Source: Roseomonas sp. KE0001 (GTDB taxonomy: Bacteria; Pseudomonadota; Alphaproteobacteria; Acetobacterales; Acetobacteraceae). From it: a stretch of DNA of 64,000 bases. The stretch covers positions 248,001 to 312,000 of the forward strand of contig NZ_RCVQ01000005.1 of the NCBI RefSeq assembly GCF_016107285.1, read 5' to 3'. Both the position numbers and the translations under genes were made by a program. This document shows positions 14,142 to 25,200 of this stretch, in pieces (the stretch's first letter is position 1; every line of letters starts with the position of its first letter). A model generated the notes under the pieces. That model had not been told where the DNA came from. It made no database searches and worked only from the letters and a program-made list of their open reading frames with translations.

Positions 14142-14719
14142 GTCTCGGCCTCCGGGGCGGCATGGCTCTGCGCCAGATAGGGGCGCAGCAGGTGGTGGGG
14201 ATCGATCAGCGACATCACCGGCCGCCGGCCGGCGGGCAGTTCGCCGGCCAGCTCGGCCGGCAGGGGCGCATGGGCGGTGACCGGCGTGGCGGCATCCTCC
14301 GCCGCCAGGAAGGGCAGCGCCGCCGGCAGCCGGGCGAGGCCGAGCGCGCGGTCCACCCGCAGGGCGAAGCGGCGCGGGGTGTGGCGCAGCAGCAGCAGAT
14401 GCCCCCCCGCCGGGGCGGCGCCCCGGCTCAGGGCGGCGGCCAGGTCGAGGACATTGAACAGCATGCCGCCCTGGCCGCAGACGCCCAGCATGGCCGGCGG
14501 CGTCCCCGGCAGCGGCGCGCAGGGCACGAAACTCAGGATACGGAGCACCGCATGCAGCGGCAGGGCGCAGAACTCCTCGCCCAGGCCACAGGCCAGCACG
14601 GCGACGCTCGGCTGCGCGCGGCTGCCGGCGGCGCGGCCGGCCAGGGCCCGGGTGCGCTCCTCCAGCAGGCGTTCGGCCTGGCGGCGCAGTCCCGGCAGCG
14701 GCGAGAGCCCGCCGGGCAT
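14138..14719 (-). CDS. cheW: CheW-like adaptor protein (second copy)
   Basis: Scaffold protein of 193 residues that couples receptor and CheA. The CheW domain spans about residues 35-190: VAVLACGLGEEFCALPLHAVLRI, then LGVCGQGGMLFNVLDLAAAL, and FALRVDRALGLARL. The ATG overlaps the stop of the cheR gene and the stop overlaps the TTG of the receptor gene. Two different CheW proteins flanking a CheR-TPR gene is the arrangement wspB-wspC-wspD. Confidence 0.85.
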   Translation of the reverse strand: MPGGLSPLPGLRRQAERLLEERTRALAGRAAGSRAQPSVAVLACGLGEEFCALPLHAVLRILSFVPCAPLPGTPPAMLGVCGQGGMLFNVLDLAAALSRGAAPAGGHLLLLRHTPRRFALRVDRALGLARLPAALPFLAAEDAATPVTAHAPLPAELAGELPAGRRPVMSLIDPHHLLRPYLAQSHAAPEAET

Positions 14720-16188
14720 CAGCGGGCCGGGCCTGCGGGAGGAGCCTCGAGATGCAACCGCACCAACTCCCTCAATTGCCTGGCCGTCATGCCGTCCCCT
14801 TCCTCCAGCGGCGTGGCGGCGGGCAACTCCCGGGCCAGGCGCGCGGCCGTGGCCAGGGCGCGCCGGCCGGCCATCTGGCGGCCCTCATCTAGCAACAACA
14901 GCCCCAGCTGGTAATGGGCCATGGGAAAATCGCCCTTGAGGTAGAGCGCGTCACGGAAGGCGCGCTCCGCCTCGCCGGGCTGTCCGAGGCCACGGGCGAT
15001 CAGCCCCTTGTAGTAGTGCGGCGCTGGCCGGATCGGCTGCTGCGCCAGCACCGTCTCGCAGGCTGCGCGGGCGGCCGGCAGGTCTCCCGCATCGGCCAAC
15101 TGGCGGACGCGTCGGAGCGCCACCTCCGCATCCTCGCGCGCCGCCGCGCCCGGCGACGCCGGCGGGGGCGGCGGGGGCGGCGGAACGGCCCTGCGGGGCG
15201 GCGGTGGCCACGACGGAAGGACACGCGGGGGGGGAGGCGGGCCGGAGGGCGGGGGCGGGGGCGGAGGCGGCGGTGCCGCCTCCGGCGGCCGGAGATCTGC
15301 GGCGGGCCGCCGGTAGGCCACGGTGCCCGCCAGGTTCACCACCTCCAGGAACTCCGCGAAGGCGGGGTTCGGCTCGGCATGGCCCAGCAGCAGCCAGCCG
15401 CCCTCGGCAAGCCGCTCCGCCAGGGCGCGCACGATCCGCACCACCGTGTCGGGGTGGAAGTAGATCAGTACGTTGCGGCAGAGGATCAGGTCGAATTCAT
15501 TGATCTGCAGCGGCGACGTGCCGTCGAGCAGGCTGAGCAGGTTGTGCCGCTCGAAGCGCACCATGGCGCGGTGCTCGGGCCGCAGCAGCCAGTCCCGCCC
15601 GCCGGGCTGCGGCAGGAAGTCCCGTTCCACCTCCTCCGCCGGCACGCCGCGCAACGCCCAGCGGCTGTAGCGCCCGGCCCGCGCCATCTGCAGCACCGCC
15701 TCGTTCAGGTCGGTGCCCAGGAGATAGGCCCGCCATTCCGCCAGTTCCTCCCCCAGGATCCGGCGGAGCAGGATGGCCAAGGAATAGGGCTCCGCCCCGC
15801 TGGCGCAACCGGCGCTCCAGATCCGCAGGCCCCGTGACGGCGCCCGGCGCCCCAGGATCTCCGGCAGGATGGTGCCGCGCAGGGCCGCGAACTGCTCGGC
15901 GTAGCGGAAGAAGAACGTCTCGCCGATGGTGATCTCGGCCTCGAGCGCCATCCATTCCGCCTCGCCCAGCAGAGGATCGGCGAGGCGGTCCAGATAGGCG
16001 CCGCAGCCGCGCAGGCCGGTGCGCTGCAGGCGGCGGCGCAGCCGCTCCCACAGCAGGGTATCCTTGTCCTGGTAGTAGAAGTGCCCGGTCCGCGCGATGA
16101 GCAACGCCTTCAGCCGCTCGAACTCCGCATCGGGGATGAAGTCCGGGCGCGACCCCGGCATCAGCACGGCGGCATCAGACGGCGCCAT
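14719..16188 (-). CDS. cheR: CheR-type methyltransferase with proline-rich linker and TPR region
   Basis: SAM-dependent receptor methyltransferase of 489 residues. The CheR core spans about 20-290, with ITIGETFFFRYAEQF, the SAM-binding IWSAGCASGAEPYSLAILL, LGTDLNEAVL and LILCRNVLIYFHPDTV. A striking Pro-rich linker of about 50 residues follows, and then a helical TPR-like region (PHYYKGLIARGLGQPGEAER, AHYQLGLLLLDEGR) at about 370-480. CheR-TPR fusions are characteristic of WspC. The TPR part may guide the enzyme to a receptor that has no docking pentapeptide, as is the case for the receptor in this operon. The start ATG lies inside the end of the upstream cheW gene (14-base overlap). Confidence 0.92.
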   Translation of the reverse strand: MAPSDAAVLMPGSRPDFIPDAEFERLKALLIARTGHFYYQDKDTLLWERLRRRLQRTGLRGCGAYLDRLADPLLGEAEWMALEAEITIGETFFFRYAEQFAALRGTILPEILGRRAPSRGLRIWSAGCASGAEPYSLAILLRRILGEELAEWRAYLLGTDLNEAVLQMARAGRYSRWALRGVPAEEVERDFLPQPGGRDWLLRPEHRAMVRFERHNLLSLLDGTSPLQINEFDLILCRNVLIYFHPDTVVRIVRALAERLAEGGWLLLGHAEPNPAFAEFLEVVNLAGTVAYRRPAADLRPPEAAPPPPPPPPPSGPPPPPRVLPSWPPPPRRAVPPPPPPPPASPGAAAREDAEVALRRVRQLADAGDLPAARAACETVLAQQPIRPAPHYYKGLIARGLGQPGEAERAFRDALYLKGDFPMAHYQLGLLLLDEGRQMAGRRALATAARLARELPAATPLEEGDGMTARQLRELVRLHLEAPPAGPAR

Positions 16189-16717
16189 CCCATTCCGCCA
16201 GGCGCGCCTGTTCCGCGTCGCGCAGCGCCGCGAGCCGCGACCGCTCCTGCGCCAGCAGGATCCGCTCCGGCGCCAGGAGATGCACGAAACCCTCGGGCGT
16301 CTCGATCTCCGCCGCGGCGCATCCGTTCAGGCTCTGCTCCGGCGCGAGTGGCCGCAGCGCGGAGGCGGGGGCCGGCATCATGTCCAGCACGCGGTCCACC
16401 AGCAGGGCGAGATCCTGCCCCGGCAGCACGCCCGCCGTCAGGACGAGGTGGCGGTAGAGCGCCGATTCGGCCCCGCCGGCGGGATCGGCCAGGCCGAGGA
16501 GGCGGGGCAGGTCGAGCACCGGCACCGCCGCGCCGCCCAGGTTCAGGAAGCCGGCCAAGGGACGGGGCAGGCCGGGCGGCCGCCAGAGGCGGGGCAGCGG
16601 CAGCAGCTCCCGCACCGCGGCGGCCGGCAGGGCACAGCGCCGGGTGCCCAGCCGCAGCAGCAGGTAACGGCCGGGCGCGGCGATGCCAGAGGAGATGCCG
16701 GGGGGATTGATCGTCAC
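16175..16717 (-). CDS. cheW: CheW-like adaptor protein (first gene of chemosensory operon)
   Basis: CheW domain protein of about 180 residues with YLLLRLGTRRCALPAAAVRE, a hydrophobic LAGFLNLGGAAVPVLDLPRLL and LALLVDRVLDMM. I chose the GTG start because AGGAGG lies ten bases upstream; an ATG twelve codons earlier is open but has no convincing ribosome site. The C-terminus extends beyond the CheW fold as a short Arg/Ala-rich helix. The promoter of the eight-gene operon should lie in the 170 bases between this gene and the divergent hydratase-family gene, where I see no clear consensus site. Confidence 0.83.
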   Translation of the reverse strand: MTINPPGISSGIAAPGRYLLLRLGTRRCALPAAAVRELLPLPRLWRPPGLPRPLAGFLNLGGAAVPVLDLPRLLGLADPAGGAESALYRHLVLTAGVLPGQDLALLVDRVLDMMPAPASALRPLAPEQSLNGCAAAEIETPEGFVHLLAPERILLAQERSRLAALRDAEQARLAEWDGAV

Positions 16718-16889
16718 GACTCGCGGGCCTCCTGACAGCCGCCTCGATAGCATCGGTGCCGCCCGTCACAAGCCCCCCTCCCCGGCCCCGCCGGCTTGCG
16801 GCAGGATGCCGCGGCCGCGTCATGGCCCGCTGCCCCGACGATCCCAGCCCCCACGACCACCGTCAGATCACCAAGGAGAAACCCCGCTT

Positions 16890-17642
16890 ATGGCCACCGA
16901 TACCGCCGCCGCCGCCGCCGCCCTGCTGGAAGCCCGGCGCAGCCGCAACTGGCTGGAGGCGCTGCCGGAAGGCGCGCAGCCGGCCTCCATGGAGGATGTC
17001 TTCGCCATCCACGCGCTGGTGGCTGAGGCGCTGGGCCCGATCGCCGGTTTCAAGGTCGGCGCCGCCTCCCCCACCGCCGATCCCTCCGGCGCGCCGCTGC
17101 ACGAGCGCAACCTGCGCTTCGACGCCACGCCCTATGCCGCCGCCGATTTCAATATCACCCGCATCGAGGCCGAGATCGGCTACCGCCTCGGCGCCGACCT
17201 GCCGCCGCGCGAGGCGCCCTATTCGCGCGAGGAGGTTCTGGACGCCATCGAGAGCCTGCATCCGACGATCGAGATCGTCGATACGCGCTTCGTCAGCCTG
17301 GGGCGCGATCCGCTGAGCCACACCGCCGACCAGGCGAGCCATGGCGCCCTGGTGGTCGGGCCGGCGGTCATGGACTGGCGCCACATCGATCCGCCCGCCC
17401 TGCCGGTGAAGCTCACCTTCAATGACAGGGTGGTGGTCGAGCAGGTTGGCGGCAACTCGGCCGGGGAGCCGATCCGGCTGATCCAGTGGCTCGCCAACAA
17501 GGGCGCCCACCGCTACGGCGGGCTGAAGGCGGGCATGGTGATCACCACGGGAAGCTGCACCGGCATGCCCGCCGTGGAGGCCGGCAGCCGGGTGCGGGCG
17601 GAGTTCGCGGGCGTCGGCGCGGTGGAGACGGCGATCCTCTGA
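16890..17642 (+). CDS. 2-keto-4-pentenoate hydratase / fumarylacetoacetate hydrolase family protein
   Basis: Enzyme of 250 residues. The N-terminus (LLEARRSRNWLEALP, then IHALVAEALGPIAGFKVGA) matches the MhpD/HpcG hydratase branch more than true fumarylacetoacetases. The metal-binding acidic residues lie in RIEAEIGYRL and the C-terminus holds GMVITTGSCTGMPAV, where the family signature is usually GxxVxTGS. The start was set at the ATG preceded by AAGGAG seven or so bases upstream; the frame is open further up but overlaps the operon promoter region. A single gene, convergent with the sigma factor gene. Likely substrate is a 2-oxo-4-enoate or related diketo acid from aromatic degradation, but no other meta-cleavage gene is nearby. 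Confidence 0.8.
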   Translation: MATDTAAAAAALLEARRSRNWLEALPEGAQPASMEDVFAIHALVAEALGPIAGFKVGAASPTADPSGAPLHERNLRFDATPYAAADFNITRIEAEIGYRLGADLPPREAPYSREEVLDAIESLHPTIEIVDTRFVSLGRDPLSHTADQASHGALVVGPAVMDWRHIDPPALPVKLTFNDRVVVEQVGGNSAGEPIRLIQWLANKGAHRYGGLKAGMVITTGSCTGMPAVEAGSRVRAEFAGVGAVETAIL

Positions 17643-17676
17643 ACCGCCGCCGACAATCGCGGGGCCGGGGGCGAGC

Positions 17677-17694
17677 CCAGGGGCGATCCCCTGG
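17677..17694. terminator. Hairpin between convergent genes
   Basis: CCAGGGG-CGAT-CCCCTGG, a perfect 7-bp stem with a 4-base loop, lies between the hydratase-family gene and the sigma factor gene, which converge. No T-run follows on either strand, so termination is an inference from position. Confidence 0.5.
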
Positions 17695-17700
17695 CCCGGC

Positions 17701-19524
<1,824 letters not shown>

Positions 19525-20039
19525 TGATTCACCTGCTTCGTTATGGGGGACCGAGGGGGTCCCGTCTGTCTCGTGCCATGCCGCCGCCCGCCCCGCGTCA
19601 CGCCGGAGGGCGAACACGGACATTGGCGGGGGATCGCTCTGGGGGTCGGGCGGTGCGTCGGCCGCCCACCGGTCCGCGCTTATCTAGGAAGGCGGACCCA
19701 CCGCAAAAACCCCTCCGCATGAGGAGGAAAATCGCGAGGCCCGGTGTCCAAGGAGAGGCCAAGCGGAAAGCCGGGGGGGCGAAGTGCCGGCCGCCATGCG
19801 GCGCGGGAGGGCAGCAGGGCAGGCGCGGTCAGGGCGGATGGCGCGCCGCGGCGGCGGATTTCCGTCCTGAAACTGCGCGAGACTGCTTGACATCCATGCT
19901 CCGGGGGCTGGGGCGGACCCGTCTATACTGGTCGGGAGGTTCACAGCAATGAAATCTCGTAGGGGCAGCCCCGCCCCGCCCGCTCAAGCCTGGGCGCGAC
20001 AGGCTTGCAAGCGCGGCAAGATAAGAACAAAACTAGAAC
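19525..20039. other. Divergent intergenic region rpoD-like / imuA
   Basis: About 515 bases without a convincing gene. It must hold the promoters of the sigma factor gene (left) and the mutasome operon (right). On the + strand there is TTGACA at 19887 and TATACT at 19924, but 31 bases apart, too far for one promoter. A GGGAGG at 19934 is followed by an ATG at 19949 that opens a 72-codon frame running into imuA in another frame; it looks like composition-driven noise but its ribosome site is good. A LexA box ends the region. Confidence 0.55.
20005..20039 (+). promoter_or_regulatory. SOS promoter with LexA box in front of imuA
   Basis: GAACAAAACTAGAAC at 20025-20039 is an exact GAAC-N7-GAAC, the alphaproteobacterial LexA operator read on the opposite strand. 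A TTGCAA 14 bases upstream can serve as -35 with the -10 (about AAAACT) inside the box. Transcription would then start at about the imuA ATG, which directly abuts the box. This predicts LexA repression and DNA-damage induction of the whole cassette. Confidence 0.85.
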
Positions 20040-20732
20040 ATGCCCAGCCCCGCCCACCCACCCTCCCTGGCCAGCCTGCGGGAACGCATCGCCCGCCTCG
20101 AGCGGGGTGCCCTCTGCCCCGGCCTGGAGGCCTTGCCCGGCATTCCGCTCTGCGCCACCCTGGATGACGCCTTGCCTCCCGGTGGGCTGCCGCGCGCCAT
20201 GCTGCATGAGATCCTGACCACCGGGGAGGAGCAGATGCCGGCCGCGCTGGGCTTCGCCGCCATCCTGCTCGGCCGGGCCGGCGGCACGGTGTGCTGGATC
20301 GAACCGGGGCCGACGGGCTGGGCCGCCGGGCTGCATGGCTTCGGCCTGCCGCCCGAGCGGCTGGTGCTGGTCCAGGCGGAACGGTGCGACGAGGCGCTCT
20401 GGGCGATGGAGGAGAGCCTGCGCTGCCCGGCCGTGGCGGGAGTGCTCCTGCGGCTGGCGGAAGGGCCGCCGCCGGGCCTGACCGCGCTGCGGCGGCTGCA
20501 GCTGGCGGCGGAGCGCGGCGCCCTGGCCCTGCTCCTCCGCCCCGCCGGGGAGCCGGCCGGCCCCACCACGGCGCGCACGCGCTGGCGGATCCGCCCCTTG
20601 CCGGCCCCCGACCCCCGCTCCCCCGCCATGCCGCATTGGGAGATCACGCTGCTGCGCGCGCCCCGGCTGGAGGCGGCACGGCGCTGGCGGGTGTCCTGGG
20701 ACGGCGAGTCGCTGCGCGCGGAGCCGGCGTGA
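20040..20732 (+). CDS. imuA: ImuA, RecA-like mutasome accessory protein
   Basis: Protein of 230 residues related to RecA/SulA, the first member of the SOS mutagenesis cassette. The N-terminus LASLRERIARLERG and the segment LPRAMLHEILTTGEEQMPAALGFAA are typical of alphaproteobacterial ImuA. It lacks a clean Walker A. It is thought to help ImuB and DnaE2 act at lesions. The ATG follows the LexA box with no space for a ribosome site, so either the mRNA is leaderless or translation begins further in; I see no good internal alternative. The stop overlaps the imuB ATG (TGATG). Confidence 0.88.
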   Translation: MPSPAHPPSLASLRERIARLERGALCPGLEALPGIPLCATLDDALPPGGLPRAMLHEILTTGEEQMPAALGFAAILLGRAGGTVCWIEPGPTGWAAGLHGFGLPPERLVLVQAERCDEALWAMEESLRCPAVAGVLLRLAEGPPPGLTALRRLQLAAERGALALLLRPAGEPAGPTTARTRWRIRPLPAPDPRSPAMPHWEITLLRAPRLEAARRWRVSWDGESLRAEPA

Positions 20733-22210
20733 TGGAGGCCGCGCCCCGCCGCATCCTGGCGCTGCACCTGCCCTGGCTGGAGAGCGAGGGGCTGGACCCC
20801 GGCCCCCTGCTGCTTTGGGGCATTGAGGGGCCGCGCCGCCTGGTCATGGCGGTGGATCCGGCGGCGGCGCGGCTCGGCCTGCGGGCCGGCATGGCCCTGG
20901 CCGATGCGCGCGCCATGGTGCCCCAGGCGACGGTGCTGCCGCACGATCCGCACCGCGCGGCGGCGCGCCTGACGGCCCTGGCGCTGCATCTGCGGCGCTT
21001 CACGCCCCTGGTGGCCACCGAGGCACCCGACACGTTGCTGCTCGACACCACCGGCTGCGAGGCGCTGGCGGGCGGCGAGGCGGCGCTGGCGCGGCAGGCC
21101 CTGGCGGCGCTGGAGGCCTGCGGACATGCCGCCCTGGCGGCCATGGCCGGCAATGCCGCGGCCGCGGCGGCGCTGGCCCGGCACGCGGTGCCGGGCGAGC
21201 CGCCTCGCATCCTCCCCCCCGGCACCGAGGCCGAGGCCCTCTCCCCCTTGCCGCTGGAACGGCTGCGCCTGCCGGCGGAGATGCTGCGGCGGCTGCGCGG
21301 CCTGGGGCTGCGGCGCATCGGGGAGGTGCTGGCGCAGCCGCGCGGGCCGCTGACGCGCCGCTTCGGTCCCGGCCTGCTGGCACGGCTCGACCTGGCCACC
21401 GGCGCCGCCCGTGCCGCGCTGCGCCCCCTCGCGCCGCCGCCGGTCTTCGCCGCCACCCTCGCCCCGCCCGAGCCGCTGATCACGCGCGCCGGGCTGGATG
21501 CGGCCCTGGCGCGCCTGCTGCCCGAGCTCTGCCATCGGCTCGAGGCGGCGGGCCAGGGGCTGCGCCGCCTGCGGCTGGCGTTGCGGCGGGTGGATGGCAG
21601 CCGGCAGGAGATCGGGCTCGGCACCGGCGGCCCGGTGCGCGACCCGGCGCACCTTGCCCGCCTGCTGCGGGAGAAGCTGGAAGGGGTGGCGCCGGGCTTC
21701 GGCATCGAGCGGCTGGAGGTGCGCGCCCTCGAGACCCAGCCGCTCGAGGCCCGCCAGTCCGAGGGGCTGGCGGATGGCGAGGCGGCGGCGCGGGAGGCGC
21801 TGGAGCGGCTGCTGGACCGGCTGGGCCAGCGCCTGCCCGTCTGGCGGGCGCAGCCCTGTGCCTCGCACTGGCCGGAGCAGGCGGTGCGGGCGGTCTCGCC
21901 TTTCGCCGTGGTGCGGACGCCCTCGGACTGGGACAACCACCAGGATGGCCCCTGGGGCGGCCGCCCACGCCCGGTCTGGCTGCTGGCCCGGCCGGAGCCG
22001 GTCGAGGCGGCCCCCGATGGCCTGGTCTGGCGCGGCCGGCCGCGCCCGCTGCGGCATCGCGAGGGGCCGGAGCGGCTGGAGGCGGAATGGTGGGGTGCGG
22101 CGCCGGAGCGGCCGCCCCGCGACTACTGGCGCGTGGAATGCGAGGACGGGCTGCGCCTTTGGCTCTGCCGCAGCGAGGCCCGCTGGTTCCTGCATGGCCT
22201 CTTCGCCTGA
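20732..22210 (+). CDS. imuB: ImuB, inactive Y-family DNA polymerase homologue
   Basis: Protein of 492 residues, a Y-family polymerase fold that in this family lacks catalytic acidic residues and works as hub between ImuA, DnaE2 and the sliding clamp. The N-terminus ILALHLPWLE replaces the metal-binding DxD of active polymerases; LLLDTTGCEALAGGE is the equivalent of the palm motif. Helix-hairpin-helix-like RLRGLGLRRIGEVLAQPRG follows near residue 190. The C-terminal part includes RDYWRVECEDGLRLWLCR, common to ImuB. I chose the ATG overlapping the imuA stop; the frame is open further upstream inside imuA but that region is coding in the imuA frame. Confidence 0.9.
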   Translation: MEAAPRRILALHLPWLESEGLDPGPLLLWGIEGPRRLVMAVDPAAARLGLRAGMALADARAMVPQATVLPHDPHRAAARLTALALHLRRFTPLVATEAPDTLLLDTTGCEALAGGEAALARQALAALEACGHAALAAMAGNAAAAAALARHAVPGEPPRILPPGTEAEALSPLPLERLRLPAEMLRRLRGLGLRRIGEVLAQPRGPLTRRFGPGLLARLDLATGAARAALRPLAPPPVFAATLAPPEPLITRAGLDAALARLLPELCHRLEAAGQGLRRLRLALRRVDGSRQEIGLGTGGPVRDPAHLARLLREKLEGVAPGFGIERLEVRALETQPLEARQSEGLADGEAAAREALERLLDRLGQRLPVWRAQPCASHWPEQAVRAVSPFAVVRTPSDWDNHQDGPWGGRPRPVWLLARPEPVEAAPDGLVWRGRPRPLRHREGPERLEAEWWGAAPERPPRDYWRVECEDGLRLWLCRSEARWFLHGLFA

Positions 22211-25200
22211 GGATCCGCCCGGCTTCGCCGAGCTTTGCGCCCGCTCCTGCTTCTCGCTGCTGGAGGGCGCCTCGCAGCCCGACGAGCTGGTGGCCATGGC
22301 CGCGGCGCTCGGCCATGCCGGCTTCGGCCTCTGCGACCGGATGAGCCTGGCCGGCGTGGTGCGCGCCCATGTCGCGGCGCGCGAGGCGGGGCTGCCCTTC
22401 GCCCTGGGCGCCCGGCTGGTGCTGCAGGATGGGCCGGAGATGCTGGCCTGGCCCACCGACCGCGCCGGCTACGGGCGCCTCACCCGGCTGCTCTCCGCGG
22501 CGCGGATGGCGGCGCGCGGCGAGGCCTGCCGCCTCGCGCCGGACGCGGTGGAGGCGGCCGCCGAGGGCTGGGCGCTCGCCGTGCTGCCGCCGCCCGGCCT
22601 GCCCGGCGCGGCGGTCGCGGCGGGGTTGCGCCACTGGTCGGACCGGCTGCGCGGACGGCTGGCCCTGCCGCTGCTCTGCGTCGGGGCCTGCGTCCAGGCG
22701 GGCGACGAGGCGACGCGCCTGCGCCGCCTCGCCGCCATGGCCGAGGCCGCGGGCGGCGGGCTGCTGGCCAGCACCGAGCCGCGCTTCCACACGCCCGGCC
22801 GCCGCCGCCTGGCCGATGTGATGACCGCGATCCGCCTGGGCCGCCGGGTCGAGGATCTGGGCTTCCAGGCCGAGCCCAATGCCGAGCGGCGGCTCAAGCC
22901 GCTGGCGGCGATGCGCGCCCTCTACCGGGACCATCCGGCGGCCCTCGACTGGAGCCTGCGGATACTGCGCGCCAGCGCGGGCTTCTCGCTCGGCCAGCTG
23001 CGCTACGAATATCCGCACGAGATCCTGGAGGACGGCTGCAGCGCGCAGGAGACGCTGGAGGGCCGCGTGCGGCAGGCCGTGGCCGCGCGGTGGGACGCCC
23101 CGGCACCCGGCCTGCTGCGCCGGCTCGAGGAGGAGCTGCGGCTGATCGGCGCCTTCGGCTACGCGCCCTATTTCCTGACGGTGCACGAGATCGTCCGCTT
23201 CGCCGAGGCGGAGGGCATCCTCTGTCAGGGCCGCGGCAGCGCGGCCAATTCCGCGGTCTGCTACGTGCTCGGCATCACCGCCATCGATCCCGAGCAGCAC
23301 GACCTGCTCTTCGCGCGCTTCCTCTCCGCCGCGCGCGACGAGCCGCCCGACATCGACGTCGACTTCGAGCACGAGCGGCGCGAGGAGGTCATCCAGCACA
23401 TCTACCGCCGCTACGGCCGTGACCGCGCCGCCATCTGCGCGACCGTCATCCGCTACCGCCCCCGCAGCGCCCTCCGCGAGGTCGGCAAGGCGATGGGCCT
23501 CAGCGAGGACGTCACCGCGCGCCTGGCCGGCGCCGCCTGGGGGCCGGGGCGGGAAGAGACGCTGCCGGCGCTCGCCGCCGGCGAGGGGCTCGATCCGGAG
23601 GAGCCGCGCCTGGCCCTGGCGCTCCGCCTCGCCGAGGAGCTGCAGGATTTCCCGCGCCATCTCGCCACCCATGTCGGCGGTTTCGTCATCACCGAGGGGC
23701 CGCTGGTCGAGCTGGCCGTGGTGACCCGGGCGGCGATGGAGGACCGCACCGTCCTCGAATGGGACAAGGAGGATATCGACGCCCTCGGCATCCTGAAGGT
23801 CGATGTGCTCGGCCTTGGCATGCTCTCCTGCCTGCGCCGCGCCTTCGACCTGCTCGCCGCGCACAAGCAGCTTCCCGCCGCGCTGCGCAGCCTGCCGCGC
23901 GAGTGCCCGGACACCTTCGCCATGCTGCAGCGGGCGGATTCCGTCGGTGTCTTCCAGGTGGAGAGCCGGGCGCAGATGAACATGCTGCCGCGCCTGAGGC
24001 CGCGCTGCTTCTACGACCTGGTCGTGCAGGTCGCCATCGTCCGGCCGGGGCCGATCCAGGGCGGCATGGTGCATCCCTACCTCCAGCGCCGCGCCCGGGC
24101 GGAGCCGGTCGTCTTCCCCTCCCCCGCCCCGCCGCACCCGCCGGACGAGCTGGTGCCGGTGCTGGGCCGCACCCTCGGCGTGCCGCTGTTCCAGGAACAG
24201 GCGATGCGGCTGGCCATCGTCGCCGCCGGCTTCAGCGAGGCCGAGGCCGACCGGCTGCGGCGCGACATGGGCCGCTTCCGGCAGTCCGGAAAGATGGACG
24301 AGTACCGGCAGAAGCTGGTCGGCGGCATGACGGCGCGTGGCTATGAACGGGACTTCGCCGAGCGCGTCTTCGAGCAGATCAGGGGCTTCGGCGACTACGG
24401 CTTCCCGGAGAGCCATGCCGCGAGCTTCGCGCATCTCGTCTGGGCCTCGGCCTGGATCAAGTGCCACCATCCGGAGGTCTTCGCCTGCGCCCTGCTGAAC
24501 AGCCAGCCGCTCGGCTTCTACGCCCCGGCGCAGATCGTCCGCGACGCCGTGGCCCATGGCGTGACGGTGCGGCCGGTCGCGGTGAACGTCAGCGCCTGGG
24601 ACTGCACGCTGGAGGCGGCAGCGGCAGGATCCGGCGGCCTCGCCCTGCGCCTTGGCCTGCGCATGGTGCGGGGCCTGGCGGCGGCGGAGGGGCAGGCCTT
24701 GGTGCAGGCGCGCCAGGCCGGCAACGGCGCGCCCTTCACGGGGCCGGAGGAAGCCCTGCGCCGCGCCGGCCTGTCGCGCGCCGCCCTGGAGGCCCTCGCG
24801 GCGGCGGACGCCTTCCGGGATTGCGGGATGGACCGCCGGCAGGCCGCCTGGGCCGTCCATGGAACCGAGCGCGCCCCGCCGCCCCTCTTCGCCACCCAGG
24901 ACAGCCTGCCGCTGCTGCCGGAGCCGCAGCCCCGCCTTCCCGCCCTCGGCGAGGGCGCGGCCCTGGTCGCCGACTACCGTGCGACCGGCCTGACCCTCGG
25001 CCGGCATCCCCTGGCGCTGCTGCGCCCGACCCTCGACGCGCTCGGCTGCGACGACAGCCGGCGCCTGGCGGCGGCGGCGAGCGGCGCGCGCCTTCGCCTG
25101 GCCGGCCTGGTGCTGATGCGTCAGCGCCCCGGCACCTCCAAGGGCGTGGTCTTCCTCACCACCGAGGACGAGCATGGCAGCGCCAACATCGTGGTCTATG

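Noticed and set aside
19887-19929. TTGACA and TATACT as a promoter for imuA
   Set aside because: The elements are 31 bases apart, not 16-18.
19684-19944. Short open frame on the - strand upstream of the sigma factor gene
   Set aside because: No ribosome site and low-complexity product.
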